NCBI GenBank assembly: GCA_021813325.1
Contig: JAKALA010000042.1
Location: 1 to 36,739, forward strand
Source of the DNA: a bacterium
GTDB taxonomy: Bacteria; Verrucomicrobiota; Verrucomicrobiia; Limisphaerales; UBA11358
Length of the DNA: 36,739 bases
Reading direction: 5' to 3'
The notes beneath the pieces were generated by a model. That model saw only the letters and a program-made list of their open reading frames with translations. It had not been told where the DNA came from and ran no database searches. The first letter of the stretch is position 1; each line of letters begins with the position of its first letter. Position numbers and translations under genes: made by a program. Positions 15,946-24,755 of the stretch are shown piece by piece.

Positions 15946-17385
15946 TCAGCCGTGGTAGCCGATTTCGCCGTGTTCGGATTCGTCGAGGCCGGCCATTTCG
16001 ACTTCTTCGCTCGGGCGCAATCCAACGAGCGCCTTCGTGATGTAGGCCGCGATGATGGTTCCGACCACCGCGAGGGCGATGGTCAAGCCCGCCGCCTTCA
16101 ATTGTTCGAGCACCAACGGGTGACCGAGTTTGGCCACGTCAGGCACCGCCGGGTTCACCGTCTTGTCGGCGAGAATACCCGTGACGATGGCACCGATCGT
16201 GCCGCCAACGGCATGCACGCCGAAGGTGTCCAGCGCGTCGTCATATTTGAACAACGGCTTGAGCCAGGTCACCGCGAAGAACGGAACCACACCCGCGAGA
16301 ATGCCAATGATCATCGCGCCGTTGGTGTTCACCCAGCCGCAAGCGGGAGTGATCACCACCAGGCCGGCGACGGCGCCGGAACAGAAACCCAGCACGCTGG
16401 GCTTGCCTTTGACCAGCCATTCCACCATCGCCCAGACGAACGACGCGGTGGCCGTGGCCAGTGTCGTGGTGGTGAAGGCGCTGCCCGCCACACCGTCCGC
16501 GCCGAGTTCAGAACCGGCGTTGAAACCATACCAGCCGACCCAGAGCATGCCGGTGCCGATCATACACAACACCATGCTGTGCGGCGCCATGTTCTCCTTG
16601 CCGAAGCCAAGGCGCTTGCCCAGGATCAAGCAGAGGATCAGCGCCGACCAACCGGACGACATATGCACCACCGTGCCACCCGCGAAGTCGATCGCCTTGA
16701 TCTTGGAATCCGCGTTGAACGCGCCGTTCATCAAACCTGTGCTGCCCCAGACCATGTGGGCGAGCGGGAAATAGACAATGAACATCCAGATGGCGATGAA
16801 AACCAGGATGGCTTTGAACTTCATGCGCTCCGCAATCGCACCCACGATCAGCGCCGGGGTGATGATCGCAAAGGTCAACTGGAACATGGCGAACACGTCC
16901 AGCGAAACCCACGGCGGCGACACGCCCCCGACCGCACCGCCCACGCCTTTAAAGAAGGCATAATCCATTTTTCCGAGGAACGCATTGCCGGGAGCAAATG
17001 ACAGACTGAACCCGCAAATCCACCAAAGAATCGTGACCAGCCCGGTAATGCCCAGGCATTGGGCGAGCACGGAGAGCACGTTTTTCCGGCGGACCAAACC
17101 GCCGTAGAACAGCGCCAGACCGGGCAGCGTCATAAACAGCACCAGAGCCGTGCTGGTCATCATCCACGCGTTGTGGCCGGGGCCGGGGCTGCCCGTCAAT
17201 TTGCCATTTGCGCTGGGGAGGCCGCTGTTCATCACGTAGGCTTCCAAGTCAGCGACTCGTTGATCGATCGTCACCGGCGCGGCCGCAGGCGCATTGGTGG
17301 CGGGCGCGGCATCATCGGCGCGGAGGGTAAGCGCCCCCAGCGTGGTGCCGGCAATCAATGCAAGTGTCAGAAAGTATTTTTTCAT
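15946..17385 (-). CDS. amtB: Ammonium transporter AmtB
   Basis: Trimeric membrane channel for ammonium, 479 residues. A cleavable signal peptide (MKKYFLTLALIAGTTLGALT, ADA-like site) and an Ala/Pro-rich linker precede the first helix, TSTALVLFMTLPGLALFYGG. The family landmarks follow: GGLVRRKNVLSVLAQC, VGAIAERMKFKAI, the first channel His in YFPLAHMVWG, GTVVHMSSGWSAL, and the second channel His in DTFGVHAVGGTIGAIVTG. The C-terminus ends LDESEHGEIGYHG, the usual PII-binding tail type. Cotranscribed with glnK (33-nt gap). Confidence 0.95.
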   Translation of the reverse strand: MKKYFLTLALIAGTTLGALTLRADDAAPATNAPAAAPVTIDQRVADLEAYVMNSGLPSANGKLTGSPGPGHNAWMMTSTALVLFMTLPGLALFYGGLVRRKNVLSVLAQCLGITGLVTILWWICGFSLSFAPGNAFLGKMDYAFFKGVGGAVGGVSPPWVSLDVFAMFQLTFAIITPALIVGAIAERMKFKAILVFIAIWMFIVYFPLAHMVWGSTGLMNGAFNADSKIKAIDFAGGTVVHMSSGWSALILCLILGKRLGFGKENMAPHSMVLCMIGTGMLWVGWYGFNAGSELGADGVAGSAFTTTTLATATASFVWAMVEWLVKGKPSVLGFCSGAVAGLVVITPACGWVNTNGAMIIGILAGVVPFFAVTWLKPLFKYDDALDTFGVHAVGGTIGAIVTGILADKTVNPAVPDVAKLGHPLVLEQLKAAGLTIALAVVGTIIAAYITKALVGLRPSEEVEMAGLDESEHGEIGYHG

Positions 17386-17418
17386 GTTTGTAGTCAGTAA
17401 ATTACGTTGGGGTTGGGG

Positions 17419-17790
<372 letters not shown>

Positions 17791-17815
17791 CTACGCGATT
17801 GGCTGAAGCGTCCTG

Positions 17816-17831
17816 AGCAACGGCGGTGCCA
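17816..17831 (-). promoter_or_regulatory. Sigma-54 type promoter of glnK-amtB
   Basis: Minus strand reads TGGCACCGCCGTTGCT. This matches the -24/-12 consensus TGGCACG-N4-TTGCW at every conserved position except one (C for G at the seventh). The GC of the -12 element sits about 60 nt before the glnK ATG, leaving a leader near 45-50 nt. It indicates RpoN-dependent expression under nitrogen limitation, as in many glnK-amtB operons; no enhancer site for an NtrC-like activator was identified. Confidence 0.72.
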
Positions 17832-17939
17832 ACCCCCGGACGCCGCCACGCGCATCGACATTTCCCCCTTATTTTACAATGGTTTTATCGCCACTGACTT
17901 TTTTTGACCACTCGTTTACGGGGCGGAAATTGCGCTTTT

Positions 17940-18247
17940 TTATCCAGCCAAATAAATTTTCGCCAGCACCCCGGACCGCTCCCTCACACCATCGCCATGA
18001 AAAGCCAAATCCGTGGAAGCAGAAGCAACCCAGGACATCAATTCCGACCGACTTGGGATGCCGACCCTGGATTTGAACCATTGCCGGTCTTCATCCACCA
18101 GCGTAATCAAGGCGATGGCGCTTCGCAGATGAGCGTGGCCAGATGCGTAAATTCGTCAAAGGATTCTCCCGGCACCGCATCCAAAACGTCGTATTGCCAG
18201 AGAATTTTGATTCGCTGCACTTCGTTTTTTAATTTTGGAACTTTCAT
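17940..18247 (-). pseudogene. Frameshifted GAF-domain protein remnant
   Basis: From ATG 18247 the minus strand reads NEVQRIKILWQYDVLDAVPG, then ESFDEFTHLATLICEA before a TGA at 18107-18109. Shifting one frame at that point continues with AIALITLVDEDRQWFKSRVG. Together this is the N-terminal GAF sensor signature (LDTPPE..FDDLTRLAAQIC..PIALVSLVDxDRQWFKS) seen in many signalling kinases. A second shift is suggested further on by GIDVLGCFCFHGF, matching the usual SFCAHAI region. The frame ends at 17940-17942. No kinase or other output domain remains. Confidence 0.75.
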
Positions 18248-18341
18248 TTTAACCCGTTAGTTCCGTCGAAGATCCTTATGGATTGACCACAACACAATTC
18301 CGAAGACATACCAAGCACCAAAGCTGCCGTCGGGCGGCGGC

Positions 18342-18719
18342 TTATCCTTCCAAAATAGCCGTGGCCGCCGCGTAATTTTCCGTATGCGTCAGGCTGATGT
18401 GCAAATGCCGGGCACCACGCGCGACGAACAATTCCTGACCTTTGCCGTGTAAAACCACAAACGGCTCGCCCGACTCTTTGCGGCGGATTTCCATATCCTG
18501 CCAGCCGAGTTGCGCTCCGATGCCCGTGCCGAAGGCTTTGGAAACGGCTTCCTTCGCCGCAAACCGCACCGCCAAAAACGGCGCCGGATTTTTGTGGGTG
18601 AGACAATAAGCAATTTCATCCGCCACCAAAACTCGGTTGACGAATCGCTGGCCAAATTTCTCAAAGGACGATGCGATGCGCGCCACTTCAATCAAGTCGA
18701 TGCCAGTGCCCAGGATCAT
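18342..18719 (-). CDS. acpS: Holo-[acyl-carrier-protein] synthase
   Basis: Transfers 4'-phosphopantetheine from CoA to ACP. The 125 residues begin ILGTGIDLIEVARI (Mg-ligand Asp) and contain RFAAKEAVSKAFGTGIG (Glu-Ala motif WxxKEAxxKA-like) and HLHISLTHTENYAAATAI. ATG 18719 fits the family start; the frame is open to 18761. It is the last of a minus-strand run luxE-luxC-queD-acpS with gaps of 64 and 61 nt between the last genes, and could supply active ACP for the LuxC/LuxE chemistry, though AcpS is a housekeeping enzyme anyway. Confidence 0.94.
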   Translation of the reverse strand: MILGTGIDLIEVARIASSFEKFGQRFVNRVLVADEIAYCLTHKNPAPFLAVRFAAKEAVSKAFGTGIGAQLGWQDMEIRRKESGEPFVVLHGKGQELFVARGARHLHISLTHTENYAAATAILEG

Positions 18720-18780
18720 TCGCCATCCACAGTTAAAGATTTGCCGGACCGAAGCAAGCAAACTTGCATTCGCGGATTTG

Positions 18781-19143
18781 TCACTCGCCGCGATACACCG
18801 CCCGCGCGGTGCAGGTTTCCGCCACCACGACTTCCGTCAACAGCGGCAGCTTCGGTTTTAATTTTTTCCAAATCCATGCCGCGACAACTTCGCTCGTGGG
18901 ATTTTCCAAACCGGGAATCTCGTTCAGGTAATAATGATCCAGCTTCAGCCAGATGGGCTTGAACGCGGCGCTGATGTCCGCGTAATCCATCAGCCAGCCC
19001 AGCTTGGAATCGCATTCGCCCGCCACCACGATTTCCACGCTGAAACTGTGCCCGTGCAATCGCCGACACTTGTGGCTCTTTGGCAAGAGCGGCAACAAAT
19101 GTGCGGCTTCAAACTGAAACGTCTTGCGTAACTCCATTTTCAT
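18781..19143 (-). CDS. queD: 6-carboxytetrahydropterin synthase (QueD)
   Basis: Zinc enzyme of the PTPS superfamily that makes 6-carboxy-tetrahydropterin for queuosine. In 120 residues: zinc ligands in FEAAHLLP and LHGHSF, catalytic Cys in HKCRRLHGHSF (CxxxHGH, the QueD type), GWLMDYADI, LDHYYLNEIPGLENPTSE, and VAETCTARAVYRGE at the end. PTPS-type pterin synthesis is an alternative for the superfamily but the CxxxHGH spacing favours QueD. No other queuosine gene is near. Confidence 0.9.
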   Translation of the reverse strand: MKMELRKTFQFEAAHLLPLLPKSHKCRRLHGHSFSVEIVVAGECDSKLGWLMDYADISAAFKPIWLKLDHYYLNEIPGLENPTSEVVAAWIWKKLKPKLPLLTEVVVAETCTARAVYRGE

Positions 19144-19207
19144 AATTCAAAATTTTATCAGGAATCCATGAAGCCATGATCTGTGGATTCCCAGGCTTTC
19201 GATTTCC

Positions 19208-20560
19208 TTATTCAAAATCGATCCATGTCACCAACTCACCCAACGCCGACCGGCCATCGTGCCGCCAGGTCAACGGCGGATTCTGCATCTGGCCGAGCGG
19301 ACAAATTCGGGCGGCGCCCCAACGGGCAAAATGCAGGGCCAGCTCGGCGGTTTTATCTGGAGATGCAGCGATTCCAACGGTCGAAACCAGCCCATGAATT
19401 TCATCCACGCCTTCCATGACCGCGCTTAAATCCGGAACCGGCTTCACGTAGATAAACCGGTTCAATGGGGAAACGCGAAAACGCACGTCATGCTCAAAGA
19501 CCACCGTCCAAGCCGTGGAATTGGAACTCGCCCATAATTTCAGATCACCACGATGTGCGGCAAGCGCCTCATACGTTGCCCGCCGAGAAGTGATGGCGGC
19601 TGACTCCTCCACCGAAATGGCTCCACGCGGTTCCCCAGATTCACGCTGCGCCAGTTCCACGGCGAGTTTTTGCGCAAAAACATCGGATTCCACCAGGCCG
19701 CGTTCTTCCACATAAAACACATGCGGCGACAAACAACCGTTCTGATCCCACGCGATGACATCATCCGCCGCTTGAGCAACCGTTTGGGCAACGGTTTCCT
19801 CCCGCAAGGCTTCGCGTGTAATCAGGCCAAAACTGACTTTCTGGCCGTAGCCGATGAACCGAGTTTTCACCGGCAGTTGCGCGCGGATCGACGCGATGGT
19901 TTCGTTGCTGCCGGTGGCCGTCACACAGTCCGCCTCGGAAAACAAGGCGGACTCCAGGTTTGCCATGCCGCCACGCCATTCCGCGAGTTCCAGGCACGAG
20001 CCCAACTTGTGATCCAGTTCGTAAATGGAATGGGCAAACAATCGCGGCATGAATGACGCGTTGCTGGCGCATTTCATGAACTGGGCGGAACGCGTCAGCA
20101 GCCCCAGCGTCAGGCTCAGCATGGCCGGATTGGGCAAATTGCCGGCGGCGATGTGAACCAGTAATTTCGGGCCGCAAGCCAGCCCGCCGTTGATAAATCG
20201 GTCCAACCGCTCCGCATGACCAAGCTCCTGTTCCAAAAGCGATTTAAAGTTCTCCGGCGTAAAGCGACGAAAAAACTGATCCAATCCTTTGGCCAGAACC
20301 GCCTTTGAAAATCCAGTCCTGGCCGGACCGCATTCCAGCGCCAACTGGCGAAAATGGTTTTCGGGACGAAGCCATGCGGAGCCGACTTCGCAAAGCAGAT
20401 CCACAAGCTCGCCCGTTTTCCGTGGCAGCAAAAACTTCTCCCGATTCTTTTTCAAAACCGTGCCCGCCTCCGCAATCATCGGTGCAGAAAGCGTGGCTTC
20501 CGGTGGCAGATCGGCGAGAAAGTAGTTGGGCAGATTCAGGTCCATGAGATCTTCAGGCAT
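19208..20560 (-). CDS. LuxC-like acyl-CoA/fatty acid reductase
   Basis: NADPH-dependent reduction of an activated fatty acyl group to an aldehyde, aldehyde dehydrogenase superfamily. In 450 residues: LLVHIAAGNLPNPAMLSLTLG, the nucleotide-binding ATGSNETIASIR, GQKVSFGLI and the catalytic Cys in WDQNGCLSPHVFYVEE (residue 276 from the first Met), with PLNRFIYVKPV and ICPLGQMQNPPLTWRHDG near the end, all as in LuxC. Its ATG at 20560 overlaps the luxE stop (ATGCCTGA), so the pair is coupled; ATG 20545 is an alternative start. luxA, luxB and luxD are absent here. Confidence 0.87.
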   Translation of the reverse strand: MPEDLMDLNLPNYFLADLPPEATLSAPMIAEAGTVLKKNREKFLLPRKTGELVDLLCEVGSAWLRPENHFRQLALECGPARTGFSKAVLAKGLDQFFRRFTPENFKSLLEQELGHAERLDRFINGGLACGPKLLVHIAAGNLPNPAMLSLTLGLLTRSAQFMKCASNASFMPRLFAHSIYELDHKLGSCLELAEWRGGMANLESALFSEADCVTATGSNETIASIRAQLPVKTRFIGYGQKVSFGLITREALREETVAQTVAQAADDVIAWDQNGCLSPHVFYVEERGLVESDVFAQKLAVELAQRESGEPRGAISVEESAAITSRRATYEALAAHRGDLKLWASSNSTAWTVVFEHDVRFRVSPLNRFIYVKPVPDLSAVMEGVDEIHGLVSTVGIAASPDKTAELALHFARWGAARICPLGQMQNPPLTWRHDGRSALGELVTWIDFE

Positions 20561-21686
20561 TCATCAACGAACAACCGCGTGGCTCCGCCAGTGAGGCCCG
20601 GCCCACCAGCTCAAACCCGCTGCCGCGCCGTATTCCCAAATCTTCCGTCTGGAGGGCGGCCACGGAAAACACATTGGCCAGATCAAAAATCCGGATCAAG
20701 CCGGTTTGGCCATCGGCCACCTCGCGTCCGGTTTCGGGCGATATGATTTGAGCCCGCACCCACAGCGGAAAACCGAAAACACCGTTGGAACCAGCATAGG
20801 CTTGCGAACTCAACTCGCTCATGCCGTATTCGCAGATGATGTTTTCCGGCGAGACGCCGAGGCGCTCCGTGATGAGCGCGTGCAATTCCGCCTTGGGCAA
20901 GGAACGCGAGCGATTCTTATAGCCGCCAGTCTCCATCACTTGTGAACCGGCCGGGAGTTTCAACTTCAAATTCCGTTCCGCCAGATGATCCAGCAGATGA
21001 ACAAAGGAAAAGGCCGTGCCCAAAATCAATCGCGGATGGCCGGTTGCTGATTGCGAATTATCCAAAACTGAAATGGCTGCTTCAAAATCCAGCGTCCAAG
21101 CGCCGTCCTTTTCAATCAGGCCAACAAACGGGGCACGGCTTGCCAGGACACTCGCTCCACCGGACTTTTGCCACACCGTTTGAAACATGTGAACCAATGA
21201 TGAGTTTGGGGCCTGCTCCGGCGGCGGCGTCAGGCAAATCAATTGGAAATGCGAAGCTGGAGATTGGAAATGTGACCAGAACCACGTCCCCAGCGAGGCT
21301 TCGTAAACTGCCAACGATTCCGGGCCATGAAAATGCCGGCTCGGCTTCTGTTCCGTCGTTCCGCTGGAATGAAAAACCGCCGTTCGTTCCTCCGCTGGAA
21401 TACTCGTCAGCTCCAGCTCTTTAAACAAACTCGTCGGCACAGCGGGAATTTGCTGCCAGTGATTGACGGCTTTCGGCGTCAGTCCCCGCGCCGCGCAAAT
21501 TTTTCGATAGCCAGGGTTGTGCTGGAATTGAAGGGCAAAGAGTTCCAATGCCAACGAATCAAAATTCCGAAAAGGCAAATTGGACAAATCCTCATTTGCG
21601 GGTGAGAGATGCCATTGTGACACCCGGCATTCGGAAATAATCATTTCGCGAAAGCGGGAGGCAAACTGAGAAAGCGCTGTAATCAT
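20553..21686 (-). CDS. LuxE-like acyl-protein synthetase
   Basis: ATP-dependent acyl activation, ANL/PaaK superfamily; in lux operons LuxE passes the acyl group to LuxC. The 377 residues carry the phosphate-binding loop FHSSGTTEQKPSRHF (about residues 105-119), METGGYKNRSRSLPK, ICEYGMSELSSQAY and GLIRIFDLANVFSVAALQTEDLG; the YGMSEL segment is the usual adenylate motif. I chose ATG 21686; a GTG at 21719 would add eleven residues. It precedes and overlaps luxC, and follows the SDR gene by about 100 nt, so both could share a promoter with it or have their own. Confidence 0.85.
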   Translation of the reverse strand: MITALSQFASRFREMIISECRVSQWHLSPANEDLSNLPFRNFDSLALELFALQFQHNPGYRKICAARGLTPKAVNHWQQIPAVPTSLFKELELTSIPAEERTAVFHSSGTTEQKPSRHFHGPESLAVYEASLGTWFWSHFQSPASHFQLICLTPPPEQAPNSSLVHMFQTVWQKSGGASVLASRAPFVGLIEKDGAWTLDFEAAISVLDNSQSATGHPRLILGTAFSFVHLLDHLAERNLKLKLPAGSQVMETGGYKNRSRSLPKAELHALITERLGVSPENIICEYGMSELSSQAYAGSNGVFGFPLWVRAQIISPETGREVADGQTGLIRIFDLANVFSVAALQTEDLGIRRGSGFELVGRASLAEPRGCSLMNA

Positions 21687-21788
21687 GCGGTATTTGTTTG
21701 TCGGCTGGTTTTCCGCCACAGCCGGAGAAGAATAATAGCTGCAACTCGGCCCTTCGCAAGCACCGTTCCAGCATTGTTCCGTTTTGTA

Positions 21789-22727
21789 TTATTCCCTAAA
21801 ATACGGCATTTGACGATTACGACGCCGATTCAGCTCGCTGGCGTAATTCGCCCCCAACGTTGCGGCATTTTTCCGCATCCAAGCAGTCAGCGAGGTTTTG
21901 CCGGCAGGCGATGTGTTCACGTAAAGCAATTCCTCCATCAGCCCCCTAATTTCTTCGCGCGTGATAAAAGTATCGTGTTTAAAAAAGCCAACCAATTTTC
22001 CAAGCATGAACCCCAAATCTGGAGGCAGATGAATCAACGGTCTTACCCGGTCAATTGCTACTCCAACTGCTTCCACCAATTCTCGATAGGTGAATGTCTC
22101 CGGCCCAATCGCATTTAAAATGACATTTTCGGAACGAGTTCCTTCCGTCACCGCCAAGTCCGCCAAGTCATCCACATGAATCGGTTGCAACCGATATTCG
22201 CCGTTGCCAAACACGGCAAAAAATGGAAACCGTCGCAACGCCCAGGCGATATTATTGATCAGAATGTCTTCGCGTCCGAATAATACCGTGGGACGCAGAA
22301 TGGCATGCGAGAGTCCGCTTTCCAGCAAGGCTTTTTCCAGCCTTGCCTTGCCGGAAAAATACTCCAGCGGCGAATCTTCCAATGGATTGGTGATGCTCAC
22401 ATGCACCACTCTTCGCACTCCAGCCAGCCGGGCTGCCTTGAACAGAGTTAATGTGTTTTCCACCGCTTGCGCATGGGTAAAGTGCTTGTGGTTGAAACGC
22501 ACCCAATACGTATTGTAAAGCACCTTCACACCGGACAATGAATCCACCAATCTGGCCGGATCATTAAATGAAAGCGGAAATGCCTGAACCTGATCGCCGA
22601 ACGGATTGGCTCGATTTGCAGAATTGGTTAAAGTAATCACTTCTTTGCCCTGTTCCAGCAGACGAGCCGCAATGTAACGCCCTGAATAACCATACGCTCC
22701 GGTAACGGCATGAATTCCATTGCTCAT
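21789..22727 (-). CDS. Atypical SDR (NmrA/NDUFA9-like) NAD(P)-binding protein
   Basis: Predicted oxidoreductase or regulator of 312 residues. The Rossmann motif AVTGAYGYSGRYIAARLL starts near residue 7; YNTYWVRFNHKHFTH, RVVHVSITNP, SHAILRPTVLFG and FGNGEYRLQPIHVDDLADLA are typical of atypical SDRs related to NmrA and complex I subunit NDUFA9. The usual YxxxK pair is replaced by EYFSGKARLEKAL. The substrate is unknown. It follows the GbsR-like regulator by 43 nt and is probably its cotranscribed target. Confidence 0.82.
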   Translation of the reverse strand: MSNGIHAVTGAYGYSGRYIAARLLEQGKEVITLTNSANRANPFGDQVQAFPLSFNDPARLVDSLSGVKVLYNTYWVRFNHKHFTHAQAVENTLTLFKAARLAGVRRVVHVSITNPLEDSPLEYFSGKARLEKALLESGLSHAILRPTVLFGREDILINNIAWALRRFPFFAVFGNGEYRLQPIHVDDLADLAVTEGTRSENVILNAIGPETFTYRELVEAVGVAIDRVRPLIHLPPDLGFMLGKLVGFFKHDTFITREEIRGLMEELLYVNTSPAGKTSLTAWMRKNAATLGANYASELNRRRNRQMPYFRE

Positions 22728-22770
22728 ATTTCTTTTTTCTGTCTTTTGTGAAATTTAGTTTTAAAAAAAT

Positions 22771-23292
22771 TTAAGTTAGCCAGTCACGCAATTTCCCAGC
22801 CCATTTGACCAACTTGACGCGCGATTCCAATGGCATGCGACGGACTTCACCATACCAGCCATCCATTTGTTCGAAGAACGCCAACATCTCCTTCACCCGG
22901 TCGCCAGTATATGACTCAACCTGTGCACCATCGTTGATCAGAGCCTGTGTTTCACGCAATGTCTTGAGCGTGGGATCCATTTCACGTCGTTTCCGTTCAT
23001 CCAGTAAAATTTCAAACAATTGCCAAACATCCTTGATGGACTGAAAATGTTCGCGACGATCCCCCAAAATATGAATCACCTTAACCACTCCCCATGATTG
23101 CAATTCCTTGAGACTGTTGCTCACGTGGGAACGCGCCACTCCCAGCAACGCAACAATTTCATCCGCAGCCAACGGCTTAGCCGAGAAATAAAGCAAAGCA
23201 TGAATCTGCGCCACCATGCGGCTAATTCCCCAACGCGCCCCCATTTCCCCCCAGTGCAAAACCAGCTTTTCTGTAACAGGATCAAGCTTCAT
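22771..23292 (-). CDS. GbsR/MarR-family transcriptional regulator
   Basis: DNA-binding protein of 173 residues with a winged helix: MVAQIHALLYFSAKPLAADEIVALL, recognition helix RSHVSNSLKELQSWGVVK, then a wing IHILGDRREHF. The remaining helices (VWQLFEILLDERKRRE and following) match GbsR-type regulators, which in Bacillus sense choline. First gene before the SDR and the lux-like genes, so autoregulation and control of that run are likely; the ligand is unknown. Confidence 0.87.
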   Translation of the reverse strand: MKLDPVTEKLVLHWGEMGARWGISRMVAQIHALLYFSAKPLAADEIVALLGVARSHVSNSLKELQSWGVVKVIHILGDRREHFQSIKDVWQLFEILLDERKRREMDPTLKTLRETQALINDGAQVESYTGDRVKEMLAFFEQMDGWYGEVRRMPLESRVKLVKWAGKLRDWLT

Positions 23293-23307
23293 TTCTTTAT
23301 TTACTGA

Positions 23308-23334
23308 AATATATTAAACCTAACTTTTTGTCAA
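23308..23334 (-). promoter_or_regulatory. Putative promoter of the gbsR-SDR unit
   Basis: On the minus strand a perfect -35 TTGACA (23329-23334) is followed after 15 nt by TATATT (23308-23313); 17 nt after it the hexamer is TATTTC. The AT-rich segment TTTAATATATTTCA overlaps the -10 and is the obvious place for autoregulation. The start codon is only 15 nt beyond, so the leader would be very short. Confidence 0.4.
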
Positions 23335-23368
23335 CCTCCAAACATACCCAAGACTACGCGGGCGCATC

Positions 23369-23666
23369 TCAATTTTTTGCAGGATTAAAGGCGGAATGAG
23401 GAAACAGCAGGTGTCCACGGTCTTTACGCCAGAAGGTTTCGATCCCCATTAAGGCTTCGTCGCCTTTGGTGGTCCAAAACTGGCCGGGGCGTTTGAACCG
23501 GCATTGCAATTGGCGACAGGTAGCTTCGATGGGACCACTGCCGATCGGCTCTCCCGCTCGTTTCCCGGCCCGATACCCACTTGCAAGAAATTGAGATGCG
23601 CCCGATGGAATGTTCCAGATAGATTAGCACTTGGGGACGCAGCCTTGAATGGCTATAGTTGACCAT
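23369..23666 (-). pseudogene. Broken transposase C-terminal fragment
   Basis: The minus-strand frame ending at 23369-23371 reads GEPIGSGPIEATCRQLQCRF, then KRPGQFWTTKGDEALMGIET and FWRKDRGHLLFPH. This is the C-terminal pattern of ISKra4-like transposases (GSGxVExxCKQ...RxKRxGxxW...Gxxxxxxxxxxx). The upstream part HSRLRPQVLIYLEHSIGR is in another frame, so a frameshift lies near 23600. No intact element or terminal repeats are visible. The family name is tentative. Confidence 0.65.
23631..23659 (+). promoter_or_regulatory. Putative promoter of the AraC gene
   Basis: TTGGGG (23631-23636), 17 nt, TATAGT (23654-23659), 33 nt before the AraC ATG. The -10 is good and the -35 weak; it lies inside the transposase remnant, so the remnant may now drive the regulator. 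Confidence 0.3.
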
Positions 23667-23692
23667 CAGATGGATATTATTGACTTTATTTC

Positions 23693-24580
23693 ATGAAACC
23701 CGGCGCCCCCCCAAAAAAAACTTCCATTAGTCCGCCCGCCTTCTTTTCCAAGGCGGTGGCGCAGGCCCGGCGGTTTTATCTGGATTTGCACCCGAGACGG
23801 CAGACGCCCCTGGCTGTGGTCTGCGGCGGCCTCGAACATTGCACCGCCGATTACGCCATCGCGCGCGAATCGTTCCCATTTTATTCCATCGAATACGTGT
23901 TGCGCGGCAGAGGCGCTCTCAAGCTCGGCCGCCACCCATGCGACCTGCGCCCCGGCTGCCTGTTCGCCTATGGCCCGGGGATTGCGCATCACATCACAAG
24001 CGATCCCGACGACCCGCTGGTCAAATACTTTGTGGACTTCAAAGGCACCGAAGCAGTCCGGCTACTGGCGTCCTGCAAGCTTGCTCCCGGCCACGTCTCC
24101 AAAGTGTTTCCGGCCCAGGCATTGCAACCCCTGTTCGATGAAATCATCCAGGCGGGAAGCCTGCCGCGACGGGGCGGCGCCGCGCTGTGCCGAAAACTTC
24201 TGGAATGCCTGGCGCTGCGGATTGACGGCGCCCGCGCCCCGATGGAAGGAGCCGAGACGCTGGCGTTTGCCACCTATCAACATTGCCGTCAATTTGTCGA
24301 AACGCACTTTCGCCGGCTGCGCACATTGGAACAGATTGCCGGCGAGTGCCATGTCAACCACGCCTACCTGTGCCGGTTGTTCCAGCGTTATGACCAGCAA
24401 ACGCCCTATCAATATCTGATCCGGCTCAAAATGAACTTCGCCGCCGAACAACTGCAACAGCGCAACGCGCTGGTGAAACAAATCGCGGAACAAGCCGGGT
24501 TCACCGATCCCTTTCACTTTTCCCGCGTCTTCACCACGGTGTTCGGAGTTTCGCCCGCGGCTTTTCGCCGTCTCAGATAA
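23693..24580 (+). CDS. AraC-family transcriptional regulator
   Basis: A 295-residue regulator. An N-terminal cupin-like sensor domain of about 150 residues (YSIEYVLRGRGALKLG, RPGCLFAYGPGIAHHIT) precedes the double helix-turn-helix: LEQIAGECHVNHAYLCRLFQ and LVKQIAEQAGFTDPFHFSRVF with the family ending FGVSPAAFRR. Such cupin-AraC proteins commonly sense sugars. Convergent with the giant gene across about 380 nt, so no target is indicated by position. Confidence 0.92.
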   Translation: MKPGAPPKKTSISPPAFFSKAVAQARRFYLDLHPRRQTPLAVVCGGLEHCTADYAIARESFPFYSIEYVLRGRGALKLGRHPCDLRPGCLFAYGPGIAHHITSDPDDPLVKYFVDFKGTEAVRLLASCKLAPGHVSKVFPAQALQPLFDEIIQAGSLPRRGGAALCRKLLECLALRIDGARAPMEGAETLAFATYQHCRQFVETHFRRLRTLEQIAGECHVNHAYLCRLFQRYDQQTPYQYLIRLKMNFAAEQLQQRNALVKQIAEQAGFTDPFHFSRVFTTVFGVSPAAFRRLR

Positions 24581-24655
24581 ATCAGCCGGCCAAAACAGGT
24601 CCGTTCCGCCGCAGGCACGAAAAACTTTAACCCGAAAACCGGAGTTGGCATGGGG

Positions 24656-24680
24656 ACCACACGCGGCTCGCGTGTGGTTT
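24656..24680 (+). terminator. Hairpin downstream of the AraC gene
   Basis: Perfect 10-bp stem ACCACACGCG (24656-24665) and CGCGTGTGGT (24669-24678) with a 3-nt loop, then TTTCGG. It could end AraC transcription, 75 nt after the stop, but the T-run is short. Confidence 0.45.
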
Positions 24681-24755
24681 TCGGCGGCCGGCCGAAAACT
24701 CGTTGAACCAATATTCCCCCGTTTCGTTCGGTGAAGATCATGGTGGGACGCCGGG

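Noticed and set aside
15841-17001. Open frame of 386 codons antisense to amtB
   Set aside because: His/Arg/Asp-rich composition typical of a shadow, and it starts inside the PP2C gene.
18061-18100. A tRNA T-arm-like sequence on the minus strand (GGTTCAAATCC)
   Set aside because: It encodes QWFKSRVG of the GAF remnant and no D-arm, anticodon arm or acceptor stem accompanies it.
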